This document shows positions 17,302 through 25,694 of a DNA stretch of 64,000 bases, piece by piece. The DNA is from Methanofastidiosum methylothiophilum. Its GTDB lineage: Archaea; Methanobacteriota_B; Thermococci; Methanofastidiosales; Methanofastidiosaceae. The first letter of the stretch is position 1. Each line of letters opens with the position of its first letter. The translations under genes and the position numbers were made by a program. The stretch is from assembly GCA_001587635.1 (NCBI GenBank), contig LNJE01000003.1, positions 57,970-121,969 on the forward strand. Reading direction: 5' to 3'. The notes below the pieces were generated by a model that did not search any database, had not been told where the DNA came from, and saw only the letters and a list, made by a program, of their open reading frames with translations.

Positions 17302-18954
17302 TTAGTTTCTCTTCCTTCGTGATAGAATGAAATAAGCAGTTATAGATCCTCCAAGTAATGCAGGCAATTCAAATCCTGGAACCCCTTTCATAGGGGATTG
17401 AGGCTGTGATTCTTTAACTGTTACGTAAAGAACGTCTTCTCCTTTACTCCCTTTGTCATCTGTAACTATAAGTGTTACTTTGTATACTCCTGCGGAGGTA
17501 TATTGATGAAGTGGTTTTGGATCAATTGAAGTTTTTCCATCCCCAAAGTCCCAATGATATGATACGATATTCCCATCTTCGTCAACTGACTTTGTTCCGT
17601 CAAATCTAATTGCTTCGCCTACTTTTGTTTCAAAATCGTTTCCGGCATTTGCAATGGGGGAAATATTTGTTGTTTGGGAGGGAGGTTGTGTAGATTCTGT
17701 GGGTATGGTATGTATATTTTTGTCGGGTGCATCACCTGCCATTGCAAATTGTTCTGTATTGAAGAAACAAACATTGTTACTAAGTTTCATTTCTAAGTTG
17801 CCACCCATGTACTTGCCAGAACCTGCGAACAATCCTTTTCCATCATCTTGTACTTGTATGGACCAGAAATAATTTTCAGGATTTGTTTTTGCCCATATTT
17901 TTTGTCCATTCCAATTAAATAAGTAATAGCTGTCCCTGTCAGCCCCGGCAGCAATATATTGGCCTTGAGAGGAAATATCAACAAAGTTAACTCCTCCATT
18001 AGTTTTGTAGGACCACAACTTTGTTCCTTTATTGTTAAAGAATAATATATATCCATCGGTTGATCCTGCTACTAAATAACTTCCTGTGTTAGTGATAGAA
18101 AGCCCTCTGATGCTTTTATTGTGCTTATAATTAAATACAAGTACGCCGTTTTTGTCAATTTGATATATATTTCCAGAGTTTGTTCCAACCCCAACATATG
18201 GCCCAGTCATACTTAAAACTAACTTTTCAGGGATGCCATTTACCCTGTAAGTCCATAATAAGTCTCCTGTAATATTAAAAAAATACACTGTGTCTTGAGA
18301 ACTTATTACTATATATCTTCCAGCTATTTTAGTGTCAGTTACTTTACTATTTAGGCTATATTTCCAAATAAGTTTGCCTTGTTTGTCAATTACGTAAAGC
18401 GTGTCTCCAGATGCAGCAAGAATATGTGACGCTGTGTCCGATACGGACATTATTCTTACTTCTTCATTAGTAATATATTTCCATAAAGGATTGCAAGTTC
18501 TTTCTGTTATAACAATTTCTCTAGTTCTTGGAGGAAAAACTTGTGCAGAATAAGTTATAGTTTGCCCTTTAGTAAAAGAACTTAATGATTTTATTGTTAT
18601 TATAACTTTTGTAATAGTGGTATCTACTGCATTGGAGTTATCATATAACTCAACTCCATCATGCATTCCGACAACTGTATATTTACCATCTAAAGTTAAT
18701 AAAATCGATAGCGCTCTTTTTGGACATGCCCAAACAACTCCGTATGGGTCTGTAATAAATATCTCTGGATTTTCACCTACCCCTGCTGCAGCTGTATAAA
18801 ATCCATTTGATACTAAAGATAAGCTTCTAACAGTATCTGGTATAGGATAGCATAGAGTTTCATCAATTTTTTCTTCACCCATTATGCCCATTACGTGTAT
18901 AGTCATTAAGAAAAGCAAAGACATTGCAATCAATTTTAGTTTTAATTTTTTCAT
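17302..18954 (-). CDS. Surface protein: propeller, PKD domain, PGF-CTERM-like anchor
   Basis: 550 aa. A signal peptide (residues 1-26, KLKLIAMSLLFLMTIHVMG) is followed by WD/PQQ-like blades (about residues 35-410; LLWTYRVNG, KLWSYKTNGGV), then a PKD domain (about 430-515; GNDFETKVGEAIRFDGTKS, HWDFGDGKTS). It ends in PGFELPALLGGS, a hydrophobic span and RRKRN. A PGF motif plus membrane span plus basic tail is the layout of PGF-CTERM signals processed by archaeosortase A and joined to archaeol lipid. An S-layer-associated or adhesive role is inferred. No archaeosortase lies in this window. Confidence 0.82.
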   Translation of the reverse strand: MKKLKLKLIAMSLLFLMTIHVMGIMGEEKIDETLCYPIPDTVRSLSLVSNGFYTAAAGVGENPEIFITDPYGVVWACPKRALSILLTLDGKYTVVGMHDGVELYDNSNAVDTTITKVIITIKSLSSFTKGQTITYSAQVFPPRTREIVITERTCNPLWKYITNEEVRIMSVSDTASHILAASGDTLYVIDKQGKLIWKYSLNSKVTDTKIAGRYIVISSQDTVYFFNITGDLLWTYRVNGIPEKLVLSMTGPYVGVGTNSGNIYQIDKNGVLVFNYKHNKSIRGLSITNTGSYLVAGSTDGYILFFNNKGTKLWSYKTNGGVNFVDISSQGQYIAAGADRDSYYLFNWNGQKIWAKTNPENYFWSIQVQDDGKGLFAGSGKYMGGNLEMKLSNNVCFFNTEQFAMAGDAPDKNIHTIPTESTQPPSQTTNISPIANAGNDFETKVGEAIRFDGTKSVDEDGNIVSYHWDFGDGKTSIDPKPLHQYTSAGVYKVTLIVTDDKGSKGEDVLYVTVKESQPQSPMKGVPGFELPALLGGSITAYFILSRRKRN

Positions 18955-19052
18955 TAATTCACCGAATAATATTGTAATTATTAGTATAAGAATTTATCTG
19001 TTAAATTTTCTCAATTTAACATTACCTAAATAACATATAGATTATACAAAAA

Positions 19053-20480
19053 TCAGGAAATGTTGTTTATTCTCAACAATTGAGTAATATAAAGTCTTGC
19101 CCATATAAATGCAATAAATGCGCCCGTTATATTTCCGGCAACAATTCCAAACCAAACTCCTCTAAGTCCCATTTGCATAAATATTGAGAATAGATAAGAA
19201 AACGGTATTATAAAAATTATTGTTCTAAAGAGAGTTATAATAAGGGCGTTAATACCTCTTCCAGTTCCCTGAAATAAAGCTGAAGAAAACATTCCAAATG
19301 CTACCGAAGGATAAAATACTGAAGAAATTCTTAAGAATCGAATGAGATCATCTAAAATTCTTACCCCTCCAGCCGACTGAGTGAATATTGATGCAATTTG
19401 AGGCGCAAATATAAAAACTGTTATTGCAACAAAAGCCTCTATTAATACCCCTAACTTTACAGAATAGAGATATGCAGTATCCATTTTTTTTATTTCATTT
19501 GCACCATAAGCTGCCCCGGTAACTGCAGTTACCGCAGTAGACATACCAATCAAGGGTAATGTACCAAACATTACAATCCTCCATCCTGTGGTGTAAATAG
19601 CTATTCCGTCAGTGCCACCTACAGATACAACAATAAAATTTAAACCTAAAAAAGAAAATGACATTAGTAACTGGGAAAGTGAAAAAGGTATCCCTACCCT
19701 TAGTATTTCAATTAGTATAGATTTATGAAATCTAAATTTTGAAAGAGAAGTTGAAACATAACAATTCTTTTTAACAAAAAGCCAATAAAATAAAATCATA
19801 GAAGATATTGCTAGGGATATAATTGATGCCCAAGCTGCCCCTGGGACCCCCATTTTTAAAGGATATATGAATATTGGATCAAGAATTATATTCAAAATAG
19901 AACCAAATGCCATAGCATACATTGATCTTTTTGTATCACCTTCTCCTCTAAGAATAGAATTTGCAACATTCGAAAAGAAAACTAGTAATGTGCCACCAAA
20001 CATAATCTGTGCATACTTAGTAGCATCTTCAATTACATTTCCTGCCTTCATTATTTCAAAAATATTTCTTGAAAATACAACAAAAGGAATTGTAATAACT
20101 ATTCCCATTACCAACATTAATACTATTGTATGCGCAGCAACATTGTCTGCCTTTTCTTTCTTATGTGCTCCGATAAATCTTGATATTGCGGCACTTCCCC
20201 CCATGCCTATGCCTGCACCAACAGACATAATCATGTAAGAAAAAGGAAAAAAGAATCCAACTGCAGATAATGCTTCAGGCCCCAAAAATGAAACCCATAA
20301 AGCATCTGCAAAATTATAAAGTGTTTGAACAAGCATGGCTATAATCATAGGGATTGATAACTTTAATATAGCGTTTTTAGGGTCGCCCAAAAGAGTCTTT
20401 ATCCCCTCGGTATGAGTTTTATATTCCATCGAATCATTTATTTCTGGCATTAAAAGACCTAAGTAATCAATTGACTTCAA
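19053..20480 (-). CDS. MATE-family efflux transporter
   Basis: A 475-aa membrane protein with 12 predicted spans. It shows MATE signatures in both halves: IPMIIAMLVQTLYNFADALWVS near the N-terminus, GAGIGMGGSAAISRFIGA, and SILRGEGDTKRSMYAM. MATE proteins expel cationic drugs or metabolites using Na+ or H+ gradients. In-frame ATGs at 20450 and 20429 are alternative starts; the family core begins at about residue 30. Confidence 0.9.
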   Translation of the reverse strand: MKSIDYLGLLMPEINDSMEYKTHTEGIKTLLGDPKNAILKLSIPMIIAMLVQTLYNFADALWVSFLGPEALSAVGFFFPFSYMIMSVGAGIGMGGSAAISRFIGAHKKEKADNVAAHTIVLMLVMGIVITIPFVVFSRNIFEIMKAGNVIEDATKYAQIMFGGTLLVFFSNVANSILRGEGDTKRSMYAMAFGSILNIILDPIFIYPLKMGVPGAAWASIISLAISSMILFYWLFVKKNCYVSTSLSKFRFHKSILIEILRVGIPFSLSQLLMSFSFLGLNFIVVSVGGTDGIAIYTTGWRIVMFGTLPLIGMSTAVTAVTGAAYGANEIKKMDTAYLYSVKLGVLIEAFVAITVFIFAPQIASIFTQSAGGVRILDDLIRFLRISSVFYPSVAFGMFSSALFQGTGRGINALIITLFRTIIFIIPFSYLFSIFMQMGLRGVWFGIVAGNITGAFIAFIWARLYITQLLRINNIS

Positions 20481-20576
20481 AGTATCTACTTCTATTATAA
20501 ATCTATCTATATTCTATACATGGTTGTGTGTTTCAGATTTAATAACAATATAATTGTAAAATATATGATTTGCAGC

Positions 20577-21440
20577 CTAATAGTATTTTTCTAATACTTT
20601 TATTATGGCAGAAAAATCTTCTTCCGCATATCCTAATTCCTTTGCTTTAAGGTACATTTGAAGATTTATATTCGTAAGGGGTAGGTATGCACCAATTTCT
20701 TTAGCTGTTTCGGTGATTAATACAAGATCTTTATACCCATTTTCCACTGACCCCTGAACTGGAAATTTATCGTGTAGGTAGTTCTTATATTTCATCCTAT
20801 AGAGGCTATTAGAGATTTGACTTGAAAGAACTATTTCAAAAAGAAAATTTAGGTCAATACCCCCCTTACTTGCAAAATTAATCATTTCACTAAAACCTTC
20901 CATCATGTGCAGAATCAACAAATTAATGGATAATTTGATCATAGATGCTTTGGGTATTTCTCCACAGTAAACGATAGTAGTTCCCATTGTTTTGAACAAT
21001 GGATTTAGAGTATCTATAATTGAATGATTGCCACTAGTTAATATAATCAATTTTCCTTCTTCTGCCGGTATTTTTGATCCTGATACGGGTGCATCTACAT
21101 AAAATGCATTATATTTATTAAACTCTCTATTTAGTTTAGTGGAAAATGAGGGGGATATTGTACCCATATTAATAATTGTTTTACCTTCATAAATGGCGGG
21201 ATTATTTATTTTCTTTATTAATAAGGATTCAATGACTTCAGAAGTTGTCAGCATAAATATTATTGTATCGGACCATTCAATTAATTCTTCAACAGAAGTT
21301 GATATTAGTGCACCTCTGTCTTTTAAGTCAACAATTTTCTCCTTTGAACGACTATAACACATTAGTTCATACCCGGATTTTAATATATTAGTTGCCATTG
21401 GTTTTCCCATAGTTCCAATTCCGATAAAGCCTACTTTCAT
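20577..21440 (-). CDS. Beta-hydroxyacid dehydrogenase (3-HIBADH/GLYR-like)
   Basis: A 287-aa NAD(P)-dependent dehydrogenase. It has the Rossmann GFIGIGTMGKPMATNI at residues 4-19, substrate-binding DAPVSGSKIPAEEGKL at about 120, and the catalytic Lys in ASMIKLSINLL at about 172. Family substrates include 3-hydroxyisobutyrate, tartronate semialdehyde and succinic/glyoxylic semialdehydes; the sequence does not decide. After Gly-Thr-Met the residues Y-S-R-S-K-E-K suggest NADPH preference (inference). Confidence 0.85.
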   Translation of the reverse strand: MKVGFIGIGTMGKPMATNILKSGYELMCYSRSKEKIVDLKDRGALISTSVEELIEWSDTIIFMLTTSEVIESLLIKKINNPAIYEGKTIINMGTISPSFSTKLNREFNKYNAFYVDAPVSGSKIPAEEGKLIILTSGNHSIIDTLNPLFKTMGTTIVYCGEIPKASMIKLSINLLILHMMEGFSEMINFASKGGIDLNFLFEIVLSSQISNSLYRMKYKNYLHDKFPVQGSVENGYKDLVLITETAKEIGAYLPLTNINLQMYLKAKELGYAEEDFSAIIKVLEKYY

Positions 21441-21545
21441 ATTATACCCCTATTAATATTTTTATTTATCTATTTAAATTTAGTAGTTAATGTTTAATAA
21501 TATAAAATTTTATAAAAGGTCAGGATTGTAATTATTTGTGATTAA

Positions 21546-21776
21546 ATGAAAGTCCATATAAAACAAGAAGAATGCATTCTTTGTGGAAATTGTAGCTCAA
21601 CTTGTCCTGAGGTTTTTATTTTAGAGCCCGGCGAAAGTTCGAAAATAACTAAAGAATATAGGGGTAAAAATGATTCTGAGGGAGAAGTGGGAGAAGATAT
21701 GTTAGAATGTGTACAATCAGCTGCAGATTCATGTCCAGTTAGTATTATATCTATAGAAAAATTATTGTTAGAATAG
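21546..21776 (+). CDS. Small [4Fe-4S]-type ferredoxin
   Basis: 76 aa. CILCGNCSSTCPEVF gives the CxxCxxCxxxCP set, and a distal SCPVSII supplies a further cysteine. One cluster (4Fe-4S, possibly convertible to 3Fe-4S) is expected, as in Desulfovibrio- or Thermococcus-type monocluster ferredoxins. A 30-residue acidic insert separates the two parts. Its partners are not evident from neighbours. Confidence 0.88.
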   Translation: MKVHIKQEECILCGNCSSTCPEVFILEPGESSKITKEYRGKNDSEGEVGEDMLECVQSAADSCPVSIISIEKLLLE

Positions 21777-22321
21777 TAAAAAGAATTTTAATTAGCTTCG
21801 GCTATAGTTACACTATTAGTTAAATTGATACACCAATAGTGAATTTTAGATTTCTTATAAAACTTAGTTGATTTTGTTTTAAAAATAGAATATTAAGGTT
21901 TCAAAAAATTAGCTAGATTAAATGAAGTAAATAAACTAATAAATTGGAAGCTATTCAAGCAAAGTATTTCTGAATCNTTATAATAANAGTGAGAANGATG
22001 GNNGGTCAAATCAATGAAAATGTGANGATAGATGCTCTCTTACTTCAAATTGGTATAGTCTTCCAGANTAAGCGNTTAGGAAACACTATACAGTTATCAA
22101 AACATTACCTTCAAAATTTAACATNTTATTGTTACTATCTTTCCAAGGTAAAGGAATTGAAAGTTTATCTGTTNGTGTTTTAACTTATATCGGCTGCCAG
22201 CAAGTTTAGAAAATTTTCTGAAATTTGAGTAAAANAATTAAGAAATGTAGTGAAGTGTTCAAATACTTATAAAATTAAAAAGATAAGAAAAATATNGAGA
22301 TTGATAGTAAAGTCCTATTTA
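21777..22321. other. Region without a supported gene (first copy)
   Basis: After the ferredoxin there is an IR, CACTATT...AATAGTG (about 21810-21842), a possible terminator. The rest of the sequence is AT-rich and holds a 64-codon plus-strand frame (21989-22183) that is also open in the second copy at 22825-23019. It has no recognisable family and poor start context, so I do not call it. Confidence 0.5.
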
Positions 22322-22585
22322 TTATATTTGCCATTTTGAAGCAGNAATGCCACCTTTTCCCCAGTTNGCCTTAGGGATTTCTGTGATTAAAATTTCAACT
22401 GCATCAAGAGGCGCTCCAGTTATTTCACTAACTTTTTTTGACACTTCTTTGATTAACNTTTCTTTTTTTAATTCATCACTTGTTTCTCTCCACAAATAGA
22501 TTTCAACAAAAGGCATAACATCACCAATATACACTAAGTACGAACTATTATAAATAATTTGTTTTATTCTTTCACTAAAGATCTT
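21850..22585. repeat. Contig-end overlap, copy 1 (assembly duplicate)
   Basis: This 736-bp stretch matches 22686-23421 base for base without indels; differences are about a dozen Ns and a handful of substitutions. It ends abruptly at the 100-N gap, inside the 3' end of the thioesterase gene that is complete only on the other side. This is best explained as two contig ends carrying the same sequence that the scaffolder failed to merge. Confidence 0.85.
22322..22516 (-). CDS. 4-oxalocrotonate tautomerase-like protein (duplicate copy)
   Basis: This is the same 64-aa gene as at 23158-23352, with ambiguous bases. It lies in the left contig end of the unmerged overlap and should be counted once. 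An in-frame extension to 22534 exists, but MPFVEIYL with Pro-1 fixes the start at 22516. Confidence 0.6.
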   Translation of the reverse strand: MPFVEIYLWRETSDELKKEXLIKEVSKKVSEITGAPLDAVEILITEIPKXNWGKGGIXASKWQI

Positions 22586-22685
22586 NNNNNNNNNNNNNNN
22601 NNNNNNNNNNNNNNNNNNNNNNNNNNNNNNNNNNNNNNNNNNNNNNNNNNNNNNNNNNNNNNNNNNNNNNNNNNNNNNNNNNNNN
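22586..22685. other. 100-N scaffold gap
   Basis: Exactly 100 undetermined bases, a conventional placeholder. The flanks overlap completely, so the true gap length is probably negative. Confidence 0.95.
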
Positions 22686-23421
22686 ATTTCTTATAAAACT
22701 TAGTTGATTTTGTTTTAAAAATAGAATATTAAGGTTTCAAAAAATTAGCTAGATTAAATGAAGTAAATAAACTAATAAATTGGAAGCTATTCAAGCAAAG
22801 TATTTCTGAATCATTATAATAAGAGTGAGAAATATGGGCGGTCAAATCAATGAAAATGTGATGATAAATGCTCTCTTACTCCAAATTGGTATAGTCTTCC
22901 AGACTAAGCGCTTAGGAAACACTATACAGTTATCAAAACATTACCTTCAAAATTTAACATATTATTGTTACTATCTTTCCAAGGTAAAGGAATTGAAAGT
23001 TTATCTATTCGTGTTTTAACTTATATCGGCTGCCAGCAAGTTTAGAAAATTTTCTGAAATTTGAGTAAAAAAATTAAGAAATGCAGTGAAGTGTTCAAAT
23101 ACTTATAAAATTAAAAAGATAAGAAAAATATAGAGATTGATAGTTAAGTCCTATTTATTATATTTGCCATTTTGAAGCAGGAATGCCACCTTTTCCCCAG
23201 TTTGCCTTAGGGATTTCTGTGATTAAAATTTCAACTGCATCAAGAGGCGCTCCAGTTATTTCACTAACTTTTTTTGACACTTCTTTGATTAACATTTCTT
23301 TTTTTAATTCATCACTTGTTTCTCTCCACAAATAGATTTCAACAAAAGGCATAACATCACCAATATACGCTAATTACGAACTATTATAAATAATTTGTTT
23401 TATTCTTTCACTAAAGATCTT
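22686..23421. repeat. Contig-end overlap, copy 2
   Basis: The cleaner version of the 736-bp sequence at 21850-22585. It runs on without interruption into the thioesterase gene, so this is the copy to trust. Stretch 22686-23157 contains no gene that I support. Confidence 0.85.
23158..23352 (-). CDS. 4-oxalocrotonate tautomerase-family protein
   Basis: 64 aa, the usual size of the family. Pro-1 after Met (MPFVEIYLW) is the general base of the tautomerase fold. TGAPLDAVEILITEIPKAN followed by WGKGGIP matches the family C-terminal motif. The substrate is unknown; the family includes enol-keto isomerases of aromatic degradation and many stand-alone proteins. TGATGTTATG gives a weak GGTGAT-like site at the start. 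Confidence 0.85.
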   Translation of the reverse strand: MPFVEIYLWRETSDELKKEMLIKEVSKKVSEITGAPLDAVEILITEIPKANWGKGGIPASKWQI

Positions 23422-23801
23422 TCTTTCCTATAAGCCATTCCTTCAAACGTTGCTATTAATTCCCCTAAATCATTTGATACAAGAATCTTGTATGTAGCAA
23501 TTTTTGGATTAACTGAAATTTCTTGTGCTTCAGCAATTAAAACTCCCTCAGATATAGCTTTTAGGAAAGAAATATTCACATTTAACGCCACAGACATCTT
23601 ATTGTGTGAATTTGCAGCTACTGCAAATGTGAAATCTGCTAGGGTGAAAATCGCTCCACCATGCACAGTGTTAATCGAATTATGGTGAATCTCTTTTATT
23701 TCCATTTTTGCTTTTGCATAGCCAAGTGATACCTCTAATAACTCGATTCCTACTGACTTGGCAAATTTGTCATTTTCTATAAATTCTTTAATAAAATCCA
23801 T
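23400..23801 (-). CDS. PaaI-like hotdog thioesterase
   Basis: A 133-aa single hotdog domain. NTVHGGAIFTLADFTFAVA carries the HGG motif and acidic catalytic residue of the PaaI/YdiI type of acyl-CoA thioesterases, and GEGVLIAEAQE-like strands follow. It hydrolyses phenylacetyl- or benzoyl-type CoA thioesters in relatives; here the substrate is not determined. It lies 47 bp upstream of the tautomerase gene on the same strand, so the two may be one unit. Confidence 0.85.
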   Translation of the reverse strand: MDFIKEFIENDKFAKSVGIELLEVSLGYAKAKMEIKEIHHNSINTVHGGAIFTLADFTFAVAANSHNKMSVALNVNISFLKAISEGVLIAEAQEISVNPKIATYKILVSNDLGELIATFEGMAYRKERSLVKE

Positions 23802-24017
23802 TTAATCAATAGATGAATTATTTTTATATATTTATTATTAATTGAAGACACACATGAAAAAATCTAAAAATCCCTAATATGGGATTAATTCGAGTTAGAA
23901 ACATGAATTCTTTAGTTGCAGAAGTTATAATTTTTAGATAAGTTAAGATTAGAATACTAATAGAAAAATATATATACTTTAATGTAATTTAAATAAGTAA
24001 CAGTATGGTGTTGCGAT

Positions 24018-24443
24018 ATGAAGAAGAGAGCTGTATCGTTATTTTTAATATTCCTGATTCCCATTTTTTTAGCTGGATGCGGAAATCAAGTAACTCCAAA
24101 TTTTGAGGGGACTTCTTGGAAATTAAATACTTATTTGAATAATACAGGCCACCTAGTAAGTCCAATAGCTAACACTAAAGCAACTCTTGAATTTAAGGAC
24201 GGCAGGATATCAGGGGCATCAGGCTGCAATACTTTTTTCGCCAACTACGCTCTAAACGGTAGGTTTATTTCATTTGGATTAGTTGGATCCACAAAAATGG
24301 CATGTAAAAATCCTGGAATAATGGAACAAGAAAAAACTTACTTAAATAATCTTAGCTTGGTCAAATCATACAAATTAGAAGGAAACAAACTCAGCTTAAT
24401 TGATGACAAAGGAAAAACAATATTAACATTCACTAAAAATTAA
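24018..24443 (+). CDS. META/HslJ-domain lipoprotein
   Basis: 141 aa. Signal with lipobox IFLAGC, so Cys-21 or thereabouts is likely lipidated and the protein is anchored on the outer face of the membrane. The mature part is a single META domain: GTSWKLNTYLN, ISGASGCNTFFANYAL, STKMACKNPGIMEQE, typical of HslJ. HslJ in bacteria is linked to heat shock and novobiocin resistance; the archaeal role is unknown. An AT-rich AAATATATATACTT promoter box lies about 45 bp before ATG 24018. Confidence 0.85.
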   Translation: MKKRAVSLFLIFLIPIFLAGCGNQVTPNFEGTSWKLNTYLNNTGHLVSPIANTKATLEFKDGRISGASGCNTFFANYALNGRFISFGLVGSTKMACKNPGIMEQEKTYLNNLSLVKSYKLEGNKLSLIDDKGKTILTFTKN

Positions 24444-24500
24444 TTAGTCACTTAATCAATAATAATATTTATTTTTTATAAATAGAATTTTAATATATTG

Positions 24501-25157
24501 CTAAGCTTGTCTTTCGGAGAGTATCGAAAATGCTAAAGCTACTATTTTTTCATTTTGGCCTTTTGCACCCTCTTCTATGGCCAAAGCAAAACAGTCTTTT
24601 GCTTCTTTTTTTAAATTTAGTTTTTCTAACACAATTCCTTTGAGGTAATATGACTCAGATAAGTAAAATGAATCTCCAAGATCCTGCCCAATTTCTAATG
24701 CCTGAGCGAGATATTTTAAGGATTCAGGATATTTATTTAATTGGGTAAATGCGTGTGCTATACTATTACAAGATTTAATAATTATTTCAAGATCCCCTAT
24801 TTTCAAGCCAAAATCAATTGCTTTTTTAGTAGACGCTACCATATCCTCAAATTTATTTAGTGTTCCATAAATAAGTCCCATACTAAAATATGCCCAAGAC
24901 ATTCCTTTATAATTATCATTTTTAGAGTGACATTCCAATGCTTTGTTGAAGCATTCCATTGCTAAATCGTACTTTTTTTGATTGTCATAAGCGACCCCCA
25001 TATTGTGGTACGCCCTTCCAACATCTTTTAGTCTATCCTTATTTAAGTTATCATTGATAAATTTTTCATATAACTCAATTGCCTTTTCATATATCCCTTC
25101 AGCTAGATATTTATTAGCCTCTAAAAAGGAATTAGATTCATTTATTAACTCTCCCAT
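24501..25157 (-). CDS. TPR-repeat protein
   Basis: A 218-aa all-helical protein of five or six TPR units, e.g. AYHNMGVAYDNQKKYDLAMECFNKA split across repeats, and AYFSMGLIYGTLNKFEDMV. No catalytic domain. TPRs mediate protein contacts; the partner is unknown. It is the last chromosomal gene before the island's left att copy at 25242. Confidence 0.85.
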   Translation of the reverse strand: MGELINESNSFLEANKYLAEGIYEKAIELYEKFINDNLNKDRLKDVGRAYHNMGVAYDNQKKYDLAMECFNKALECHSKNDNYKGMSWAYFSMGLIYGTLNKFEDMVASTKKAIDFGLKIGDLEIIIKSCNSIAHAFTQLNKYPESLKYLAQALEIGQDLGDSFYLSESYYLKGIVLEKLNLKKEAKDCFALAIEEGAKGQNEKIVALAFSILSERQA

Positions 25158-25241
25158 AAAATCTATTAAATATTATTGAATAAAAGAATTACCGTTGTCA
25201 AGAATAAGAATAGTACTGAATATTATAAAAAGTTAACTGGT

Positions 25242-25263
25242 AAAAAGTGCGGGGGAAGGGATT
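25242..25263. repeat. Left att site (tRNA 3'-end copy)
   Basis: Reads AAAAAGTGCGGGGGA, then A, then GGGATT; the copy within the tRNA-Leu gene at 33481-33502 has T at the middle position. It covers the acceptor 3' strand, part of the T stem and the terminator T run of the tRNA (on the minus strand). No other tRNA part is present here. Confidence 0.85.
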
Positions 25264-25341
25264 TTTGGTTAAATTTACTAGTAAAAATAATTAAGATTTT
25301 TATCTTTATAGAATTTTATCAAAAGCATTTTTACTAATTAT

Positions 25342-25445
25342 GGCCGTAAGGCCTAAGACCGAAGGTCTATTTCGGAGGACCGAAAACCTTCCAAAACTTG
25401 CTTTTGTGCTTCGCATAAATTCCCCGAATTTAGGCAACAAAGTTT
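25342..25445. ncRNA. GC-rich hairpin cluster, candidate structured RNA
   Basis: In an AT-rich gap of 430 bp, this stretch has several adjacent small hairpins: GGCC-GTAA-GGCC (25342-25353), AGACC-GAA-GGTCT (25356-25368) and TTCGG-AGGA-CCGAA (25371-25384). CAAAA-CTTG-CTTTTG follows (about 25392-25406). In AT-rich archaea, local GC peaks outside genes often mark structured RNA. Strand and family are unknown; I do not match it to a known RNA. Confidence 0.4.
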
Positions 25446-25544
25446 TTTAGAAAAGTGAAAAATCAGAATGATTTTTTGTGCCAGGGCTTAATTACTATTT
25501 TATAATAGAAGAATCGAGATTAGAGAAATAGTAACTTAATGCCC

Positions 25545-25636
25545 TATAATTTCACTCTGGAAGCCATTGGCCAAAACTTTTAGTAAGCGAGTGATTTATC
25601 AGAGGCACATAAAAGTTAACGCAGAGTGAAATTATA
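25545..25636. promoter_or_regulatory. Nested inverted repeats upstream of the R-M operon
   Basis: TATAATTTCACTCTG (25545-25559) is perfectly inverted at 25622-25636. Inside it AACTTTTA (25575-25582) is inverted at 25610-25617. The whole 92-bp structure lies 58 bp before hsdM. It could be an operator for a restriction-modification controller, a structured leader or a recombination site; no controller gene is visible nearby. Confidence 0.5.
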
Positions 25637-25694
25637 TTGAGAGAATCCTCATTCGAAACATCAAAGTTAAATATAATGTGTTAAGATTAGTTTC

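Noticed and set aside
22825..23019. 64-codon plus-strand frame present in both copies of the contig overlap
   Set aside because: The two copies are the same locus, so the agreement is not conservation. There is no family, no good ribosome site, and the composition is that of AT-rich spacer.
21850..23421. Tandem duplication of the tautomerase region
   Set aside because: Exact equal lengths, location on both sides of a 100-N gap, and Ns concentrated in one copy point to an assembly overlap.
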